DNA from: Planctomycetota bacterium | GTDB taxonomy: Bacteria; Planctomycetota; UBA1135; GCA-002686595 | Direction: 5' to 3' | Assembly: GCA_011524785.1 (NCBI GenBank) | Contig: WTJQ01000543.1 | Span: 1 to 5,781, forward strand | DNA length: 5,781 nucleotides | Shown: positions 1 to 5,781 of the stretch, one piece after another | Position numbering within the stretch: position 1 is the stretch's first letter | Layout: each line of letters starts with the position of its first letter | Made by a program: the position numbers and the translations under genes | Notes under the pieces: model-generated | What the model saw: the letters and a program-made list of their open reading frames with translations, nothing else | What the model was told of the DNA's origin: nothing | The model's database searches: none

Positions 1-632
1 CCTCGCTGCTCGAGGCGGCCAATCAGCGCTACCGGATCAACGACCCCGAGGAGCGCGACCGCGTGCGGACCGCCCTGATCACCGGGGCGGGCCCCGCCGG
101 GCTGCTGATGGTCCAGGTCCTCCGCAAGCTGGTTGGCTTCGACGGGCTGCTGCTGCTCAGCGAGCCCGACGCCCGCAAGAGGGCGCTCGCCGAGCGCTTC
201 GGCGCCACCGTCCACGACCCCGCGGACTCGCCGCTCCACCCGTTCGTCGAGGAGGCCACGGGCGGCCGCATGCTCGAGCTCGCCCTGGACGCCTCCGGCT
301 CGGGCCGGGCCTTCGTCCAGGTCCCCGCCCTGCTCCGCAAGCAGGCCACCGTCGTGAAGTACGGCATCGGCTTCCACGGCGAGGGGCTCGAGCGACTGAA
401 CGAGTTCCAGTGGAAGGAGCCGACCTTCATCATGCCGGTCGGCGCCTCCAGCCCGTTCGACGACGACGGCCGTGCGACGCGCTACCGCGCCGCGCTGCGC
501 GCCATCGAGGACGGCACGATCGACGTCGCGTCCATCGTGAGCCACCGCTACTCGGGCCTCGACTCGGTGCCGCAGGCCTTCGGCGGCGACCAGCACGAGG
601 CTGGCTACGTGAAGGGCATCGTGGTGTCCTGA
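1..632 (+). CDS. Medium-chain (alcohol dehydrogenase-like) NAD(P)-dependent dehydrogenase, C-terminal part (5'-truncated)
   Basis: The reading frame is open from base 3 to the stop at 630-632, giving 209 visible residues; the true start and the catalytic-domain zinc ligands lie left of the window. The GTG at base 63 is internal, because conserved-looking sequence precedes it in frame. A Rossmann nucleotide-binding fold is clear: strand ALITGAGPAG (GxGxxG-type loop, visible residues 28-33), followed by a second strand ending in LLLSEPDARKRALAERFGA. The acidic residue of 'SEP' sits where NAD-preferring members of the family carry Asp, so NAD is the likelier cofactor. The end, 'HEAGYVKGIVVS', is a normal family C-terminus. 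The substrate cannot be read from this half. Its place directly before lutABC and an FAH hydrolase suggests oxidation of a sugar or 3-deoxy-sugar acid, for example L-fucose or a 2-keto-3-deoxy-aldonate; a lactaldehyde or other alcohol dehydrogenase is also possible. The family call is firm and the substrate is inference. Confidence 0.85.
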   Translation, partial: SLLEAANQRYRINDPEERDRVRTALITGAGPAGLLMVQVLRKLVGFDGLLLLSEPDARKRALAERFGATVHDPADSPLHPFVEEATGGRMLELALDASGSGRAFVQVPALLRKQATVVKYGIGFHGEGLERLNEFQWKEPTFIMPVGASSPFDDDGRATRYRAALRAIEDGTIDVASIVSHRYSGLDSVPQAFGGDQHEAGYVKGIVVS

Positions 633-671
633 CGCGTCCCGAGCCCCCGAACGATTCCCCACACTGCCGTC

Positions 672-1381
672 GTGCGAGTCTCCCTCTTCGTCACCTGCCT
701 GATCGACCAGCTGCGCCCCGAGGTGGGCGAGGCGACGGTCGCGGTCCTGGAGCGCGCCGGGTGCGAGGTCCACTTCGACCCGCGCCAGACCTGCTGTGGC
801 CAGCCCGCCTGCAACTCGGGCTACCGCGAGGACGCGCGAGCCGTGGCGCGCCAGGCCCTGGAGGCCCTCGAGGGGGACGACCCGGTCGTGGTGCCCTCCG
901 GCTCCTGCGCGGCCCAGCTGGTCCACCTCGCGGACCTCTTCGAGGAGGGCTCGTCCGAGCACGCGCGCGCCAAGGCGCTCGCCCCCCGCGTCCACGAGCT
1001 GTCGAGCTTCCTCGTGGACGAGCTCGGCGTGGAGTCCCTGCCCTCCGGGTATCGCGGCCGGGTGACCTGGCACGACGCCTGTCACGGCCTGCGCGACCTC
1101 GGGACGCGTGACCAGCCGCGGCGACTCCTCCGTGCCGTCGAGGGCGTCGACCTGGTCGAGATGGCCAGCTGCGAGACCTGCTGCGGCTTTGGCGGGACGT
1201 TCTCGGTCAAGATGCCCGAGCTCTCGGTCGCCATGGCCGACCGCAAGCTCGACGAGCTGGAGCAGGCCGGGCTCGACGCCGTGGTCTCGGCCGACCTGTC
1301 CTGCCTCATGCAGCTCGGCGGCCGGCTCCAGGAGCGCGGCTCGAGCGTCCGCACCCTGCACCTCGCGGAGGTCCTCGCCGG

Positions 1382-1385
<4 letters not shown>
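672..1385 (+). CDS. lutA: LutA/LldE, L-lactate oxidation complex subunit with two CCG domains
   Basis: This 237-residue protein matches the LutA/LldE (YkgE) family in length and ends. With LutB and LutC it oxidises L-lactate to pyruvate in the cytoplasm, independent of flavin-type LldD. Two cysteine-rich CCG domains of the heterodisulfide-reductase-B type are visible and evenly arranged: C9, C41-C42 (TCCGQPACNSGY) and C79 in the first; C137 (HDACHG), C170-C171 (CETCCGFGG) and C211 in the second. These are thought to hold an iron-sulfur cofactor. The start is GTG at 672. It lacks a clear Shine-Dalgarno sequence, but it gives the N-terminus MRVSLFVTCLID, which is typical of the family. The gene begins 39 bases after the dehydrogenase stop and its own stop overlaps the lutB start (ATGA). 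No key cysteine is missing. Glycolate-oxidase GlpC/GlcF-like CCG proteins are the main alternative, but the lutB and lutC neighbours settle the call. Confidence 0.95.
1367..1371 (+). promoter_or_regulatory. Ribosome binding site for lutB, inside lutA
   Basis: GGAGG lies 10 bases before the lutB ATG at 1382, within the last codons of lutA. With the ATGA stop/start overlap at 1382-1385 this supports translational coupling of lutA and lutB. Confidence 0.6.
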
Positions 1386-2829
<1,444 letters not shown>

Positions 2830-2833
<4 letters not shown>

Positions 2834-3480
2834 CGAGCGCCCGCGAGGCCGTGCTCGGCGCCGTCCGCCGCGCGCTGGACAAGGTGCCTGCCGCTCCCAC
2901 GGCGGCGGGGCCGTCCCCGGCGCGGCCAGACGACTGGACCGCGGCCGAGCGCGTGGAGCGCTTCCGCGCGAAGCTCGAGGGCGTGGGCGGCGTGGTCCAC
3001 GAGGTCGCGGACGCCGCGGCCGCGGCCACACTGCTCGGCGAGCTGCGCGACGCGGGAGGCTGGTCCGAGGTGGCCATCTCCGACGAGCCGCTCGTCGCAG
3101 AGGTGACCGGCGGGTGCGGGATCGAGGGGTTCGACGGAGGCTCCGACCGCACGCGCCTCGAGGCCTGCGACGTGGGCGTGACCACGGCCCAGTTCGCCGT
3201 GGCCGAGACCGGCACCCTCGTGCTGCTGTCGAGCGCCGAGCGGCACCGCCTCACGAGCCTGCTCCCCCCCGTCCACGTGGCGCTGGTGCCCCTGGAGCGC
3301 GTCGTGACCGGCCTGGGCGATGCCCTGGGGCACGCTCGGACGGCCGGCGACGGCAGCCCCCCGCCCCTGGTCACCCTCATCACCGGGCCCTCGCGCACCG
3401 GTGACATCGAGCTGCAGATGGTGATGGGCGTGCACGGTCCCCGCGACCTGCACGTCATCCTCATCGGAGCCGCCAGCTGA
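2830..3480 (+). CDS. lutC: LutC/LldG, LUD-domain subunit of the L-lactate oxidation complex
   Basis: Read from the GTG at 2830, the frame gives 216 residues, slightly shorter than the roughly 240 of well-known LutC proteins but intact at both ends. It is the third subunit of the cytoplasmic L-lactate oxidising complex. The single LUD (DUF162) domain shows CDVGVTTAQFAVAETGTLVL (113-132), LPPVHVALVPLERVV (145-159), ITGPSRTGDIELQMVMGVHG (184-203) and the terminal RDLHVIL strand. The FAVAETGTLVL stretch parallels FAIAETGSFLVL in LutB, as expected for two proteins sharing a LUD domain. The N-terminal 40 residues are Ala/Pro-rich and little conserved in appearance; the start is chosen from the ribosome binding site and the 4-base overlap with lutB. 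It has no iron-sulfur cysteine motif, which is normal for LutC. Confidence 0.93.
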
Positions 3481-3487
3481 TCCCCCC

Positions 3488-4405
3488 ATGAAGATCGTCT
3501 CCTTCCACGTCCGCGAGGACGCCTTCCCGCACACCGGCGCGGTCTCCCCCACGGGCGAGGTCCTCGACTTCGACCACCCCGCGACCGGCCTCCCCGCCCG
3601 CACCGGACCGTTCGACTGGCTGGACGAGGACGGCGAGCACCTGAAGGCCGCGCGCGCCCTCCTCGACGCGCTCGCGGGCGACGTGGCGCGGGTCGACGCC
3701 CTGCGCGAGGCCGGCGCGGTCTGCGCCTCCGAGGACCTCTGCATGGCGGCCCCGGTCCCGCGCCCCGGCAAGTTCATCTGCATCGGACTGAACTACAAGG
3801 ACCACGCGGAGGAGTCGGGGATGGACATCCCCGAGCGTCCGCTCGTGTTCTCCAAGTGGTCCTCGTGCGTGGTCGGACCCGACCACTCGGTGCTCCTCCC
3901 CCGGGGCTCGACGGAGGTCGACTACGAGGCCGAGTTCGCCTTCGTGATCGGACGGCGCGCGTGGCGAGTCTCCGAGGAGGAGGCCATGGACCACGTGCTC
4001 GGCTACACCTGCGTCAACGACGTGAGCGCGCGCGACTTCCAGTTCGCGGACGGCCAGTGGCAGCGCGGCAAGTCGTGCGAGACCTTCGCGCCCATGGGCC
4101 CGTGGCTGGTGACCCGCGACGAGATCGACGATCCCCACGACCTCGCGATCAAGATCCGCATCGACGGCCGGACCCTGCAGGACTCCTCGACCAACCAGCT
4201 GATCTTCGGCATCCCGCGCCTGGTCAGCGAGCTCTCGCAGGCCTACGCCCTCGAGCCGGGCGACGTGATCTCCACCGGGACTCCTCCCGGCGTGGGCTTC
4301 GCCCGCAAGCCCCCGGTCTACCTCCAGCCTGGCATGAGCATGGAGGTCGAGATCGAGGGGATCGGGATCCTCCGCAACGGCGTGATCGGCAGCGAGGAGG
4401 GCTGA
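3488..4405 (+). CDS. FAH-family hydrolase, possibly 2,4-diketo-3-deoxy-L-fuconate/rhamnonate hydrolase
   Basis: This 305-residue protein is a complete member of the fumarylacetoacetate hydrolase (FAH) family, whose members use a divalent metal to cleave C-C bonds in diketo or oxo acids. The catalytic core runs from about residue 95: GLNYKDHAEE (100-109) carries the His106/Glu109 pair expected for hydrolytic members. E147, E149 (DYEAEFAFVIG) and D178 (VNDVSARDFQF) are the expected metal ligands. K195 (RGKSCETFAPMGPWL) and the STGTPPGVGF loop (262-271) complete the active site. Residues 1-85 are the variable N-terminal domain. The start at ATG 3488 is 7 bases after the lutC stop with no clear Shine-Dalgarno sequence, so reinitiation after lutC is likely. 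Close relatives are often labelled ureidoglycolate lyase, but no purine-degradation gene is here. Beside lutABC, a hydrolase releasing pyruvate plus L-lactate is the more sensible role. The family is certain and the substrate is inferred. Confidence 0.9.
   Translation: MKIVSFHVREDAFPHTGAVSPTGEVLDFDHPATGLPARTGPFDWLDEDGEHLKAARALLDALAGDVARVDALREAGAVCASEDLCMAAPVPRPGKFICIGLNYKDHAEESGMDIPERPLVFSKWSSCVVGPDHSVLLPRGSTEVDYEAEFAFVIGRRAWRVSEEEAMDHVLGYTCVNDVSARDFQFADGQWQRGKSCETFAPMGPWLVTRDEIDDPHDLAIKIRIDGRTLQDSSTNQLIFGIPRLVSELSQAYALEPGDVISTGTPPGVGFARKPPVYLQPGMSMEVEIEGIGILRNGVIGSEEG
4395..4400 (+). promoter_or_regulatory. Strong ribosome binding site for the SGNH hydrolase gene
   Basis: AGGAGG, a full Shine-Dalgarno core, lies inside the last codons of the FAH gene and 9 bases before a GTG at 4410. 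It selects that GTG as the start, and the resulting protein keeps its N-terminal membrane segment. Confidence 0.7.
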
Positions 4406-4409
4406 GCGC

Positions 4410-5573
4410 GTGGGCGATCCTGCGCGTCGCCCCACCCTCCGGCGCCGGCTCGCCGCCCTGGCCCTCGGCTCGGCGTGCGCCCTCGGCGTGGCCGAGGGTG
4501 TCGTGCGCCTCCAGCTGCGGACCGACCTGTTCGCGGTGCGGGTGCCGGGCAGCGAGGTCGTCATGCACCCCGAGGCGGGCGGCCTGACGGGGATCGAGGG
4601 GACCAGCGTCCAGCGCATCACGTCCCTGGGCCTCCGCGGCCGGGAGCGGGCACCGGACGATGCCCTCAGCATCCTGTGCGTGGGCGGGAGCACGACCGCG
4701 TGCGAGTACCTCTCCGACGGGGAGACCTGGCCGGACCTGCTCGGGAGCGAGCTCAGCGAGACCGTCGGCGAGACCGTCTGGGTGGGCAACGCCGGCACCT
4801 CGGGCCAGCGCGCGATCGACCACGTGACGACCCTGGGACAGCTGCTCGACCCGCTCGCGCCCCTCGACGCCGTCGTCGTGCTCGCAGGCATCAACGACGC
4901 CTCCCACGTGGTCCTGCACCGCGGCACGCCGCCCGCCGACCCGCCGCCGGCGAGCGGCGGTCAGCTCGCGCGCGTGTTCGCGGTTCGACCCCTCGAGCCC
5001 GCCCTGTGGCCGCTGTCCCGGACCGCGCTGGCCCAAGCGCTCCACCGGCTGCGCCGCGCCCGCTGGGACGCGGCCGCGCTCGAGGACCCGGAGGGCAGCG
5101 CCTACGCCACGCGTCGCGAGCTGCGTGACCGGGGACCGGAGCTCGAGCTGGCGCTCAACCTGGAGCCCGCCTTCGAGCGTGCCTACCGGGAGCACCTCGA
5201 GTGGTGCGTGCTCGCCACGCGCCGCCGGGGCGCCACCGCGGTGCTCGTGACCCAGCCCACCCTGTGGAGCACGGAGGACGCCAGCGCCCTCGACCGCTGC
5301 TGGTTCGGCTGGGTCGATGCCCTGCCGTGGGACGGCCCAACCGGCTACGTGCGGCTCGAGGTCCTGCGCACCGTGCTCAGCCGCCTGAACTCCGCCACGC
5401 GCGCGGCCGCCGCCACGACCGGAGCGCTCCTGGTCGACCTGGAGCGCTCGCTCGATGGCGATGCCAGCGCCTTCTACGACGACTGCCACTTCACCGAGGC
5501 CGGCGCAGCGCGCGTCGCGGAGGAGATCGCCGCGGTGCTGTCCGCGGGGGATCGCGCCTTCAGGAGCCGCTGA
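4410..5573 (+). CDS. Membrane-anchored SGNH/GDSL-type hydrolase
   Basis: This 387-residue protein begins with a basic segment (RRPTLRRR, 6-13) and a hydrophobic stretch (about 14-32), read as an uncleaved signal anchor or signal peptide, so the enzyme should act outside the cytoplasmic membrane. The SGNH hydrolase blocks appear in order: block I at VGGSTTACEY with nucleophile Ser94, block II Gly129 in GNAGTSG, block III Asn162 in LAGINDAS, and block V Asp357/His360 in FYDDCHFTEAGAARVAEEIA. The family contains esterases, lipases and carbohydrate O-deacetylases. A preceding SLGLRGRE motif (72-79) is common in anchored members. The gap between blocks III and V is long (about 195 residues) and includes a Pro-rich piece (173-181). 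GTG is the start, supported by the strong ribosome binding site; the gene follows the FAH gene by 4 bases and so belongs to the operon. The substrate is unknown; de-esterifying a sugar is a guess from context. Confidence 0.85.
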   Translation: MGDPARRPTLRRRLAALALGSACALGVAEGVVRLQLRTDLFAVRVPGSEVVMHPEAGGLTGIEGTSVQRITSLGLRGRERAPDDALSILCVGGSTTACEYLSDGETWPDLLGSELSETVGETVWVGNAGTSGQRAIDHVTTLGQLLDPLAPLDAVVVLAGINDASHVVLHRGTPPADPPPASGGQLARVFAVRPLEPALWPLSRTALAQALHRLRRARWDAAALEDPEGSAYATRRELRDRGPELELALNLEPAFERAYREHLEWCVLATRRRGATAVLVTQPTLWSTEDASALDRCWFGWVDALPWDGPTGYVRLEVLRTVLSRLNSATRAAAATTGALLVDLERSLDGDASAFYDDCHFTEAGAARVAEEIAAVLSAGDRAFRSR

Positions 5574-5781
5574 CCAGCTGCGCCTCGAGCTGCTCGGCGA
5601 GCTCGAGCAGGGAGTCGACGAGCGCCTTGGAGAGGGCGGCGACCGCGTCCTGGGTCGAGGCGCCGGCCGGCACCGCGCGATCGGCCCCCGCGCTCAGCAG
5701 GACCCCTCGCGCCTCCCCGCGATGGACCTCCCCGCGATGGACCTCCGCGCGCAGGCCCACGCGCGCGGCCGGCGCTCCCTG
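5560..5781 (-). CDS. 3' end of a gene on the - strand; possibly an ABC-transport auxiliary (PqiC-like) lipoprotein
   Basis: On the - strand an open frame enters from the right edge and ends at a stop at 5562-5560, giving 73 visible residues; the start is outside the window. Nearly every codon ends in G or C, which marks it as real coding sequence rather than a shadow. It ends in an amphipathic helix (TQDAVAALSKALVDSLLELA then EQLEAQLVSGS) after a short strand-like part (ARGVLLSAGADR). This pattern of a beta strand, a short loop and a final helix with 'DAVAALSKAL' resembles the C-terminus of ABC-type transport auxiliary lipoproteins (PqiC/YmbA type), which help move lipids to the outer membrane. 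The resemblance is weak and no lipobox is visible. A 15-base tandem duplication writes EVHRG twice within it. It converges on the SGNH gene and is a separate transcription unit. Confidence 0.7.
   Translation of the reverse strand, partial: QGAPAARVGLRAEVHRGEVHRGEARGVLLSAGADRAVPAGASTQDAVAALSKALVDSLLELAEQLEAQLVSGS
5713..5742. repeat. Perfect 15-bp tandem duplication inside a coding region
   Basis: CTCCCCGCGATGGAC occurs twice back to back at 5713-5727 and 5728-5742 with no mismatch. On the - strand it encodes EVHRG-EVHRG, followed by a degenerate EARG. The unit is a multiple of three, so the reading frame is kept. Two exact copies suggest a recent slippage duplication. Confidence 0.9.

Noticed and set aside
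3488..4405. FAH gene as a true ureidoglycolate lyase of purine breakdown
   Set aside because: No allantoin or urate genes are nearby, and this label is often applied loosely to FAH proteins; the lutABC context favours a lactate-yielding hydrolase.
4437..4490. Tat signal or lipoprotein box at the SGNH N-terminus
   Set aside because: The LRRRLAAL segment lacks a proper twin-arginine S/T-RR-x-F-L-K pattern, and Cys23 is preceded by GSA, not a normal lipobox with Leu at -3.
3461..4927. Long open frame on the - strand (488 codons) opposite the FAH and SGNH genes
   Set aside because: It spans two well-supported + strand genes, has biased composition and no recognisable domain; it is a GC-driven shadow.
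5713..5742. CRISPR-like repeat
   Set aside because: Two adjacent 15-bp units with no spacers, inside a coding frame; this is a simple tandem duplication.

Overview
The window is GC-rich (about 70% by eye), with G or C at nearly every third codon position, and is almost fully coding. It suggests a high-GC bacterium. The membrane-anchored SGNH hydrolase, and a fragment resembling an outer-membrane-transport lipoprotein at the right edge, fit a diderm such as a planctomycete or myxobacterium. That placement is a guess from style, not from a marker gene. No RNA gene, CRISPR array, insertion sequence or phage gene is visible.

Layout: six genes, all but the last on the + strand and close enough to be one operon. 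(1) The C-terminal half of a medium-chain, alcohol-dehydrogenase-like enzyme, cut by the left edge (1-632). (2-4) A complete LutA-LutB-LutC (LldE-LldF-LldG) L-lactate oxidation set, 672-3480, with 4-base stop/start overlaps between lutA/lutB and lutB/lutC. (5) A fumarylacetoacetate hydrolase (FAH) family enzyme starting 7 bases after lutC. (6) An SGNH/GDSL-type hydrolase with an N-terminal membrane anchor, starting 4 bases after the FAH gene behind a strong ribosome binding site. On the - strand, running towards the operon, is the 3' end of another gene (5560-5781); its stop region overlaps the end of the SGNH gene by 14 bases.

How the genes may work together (inference): in the non-phosphorylative L-fucose and L-rhamnose pathways, a dehydrogenase makes a 2,4-diketo-3-deoxy-aldonate. 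An FAH-family hydrolase splits it into pyruvate and L-lactate, and the lactate must then be oxidised to pyruvate. A sugar-type dehydrogenase, an FAH hydrolase and LutABC in one operon match the end of such a route, so the locus is best read as the terminal module of 6-deoxyhexose catabolism. No lactate permease is visible in the window, which fits lactate made inside the cell. The SGNH hydrolase might remove ester groups (for example acetyl) from the substrate, but nothing in its sequence fixes that. No promoter or terminator can be supported; the operon promoter must lie to the left of the window.
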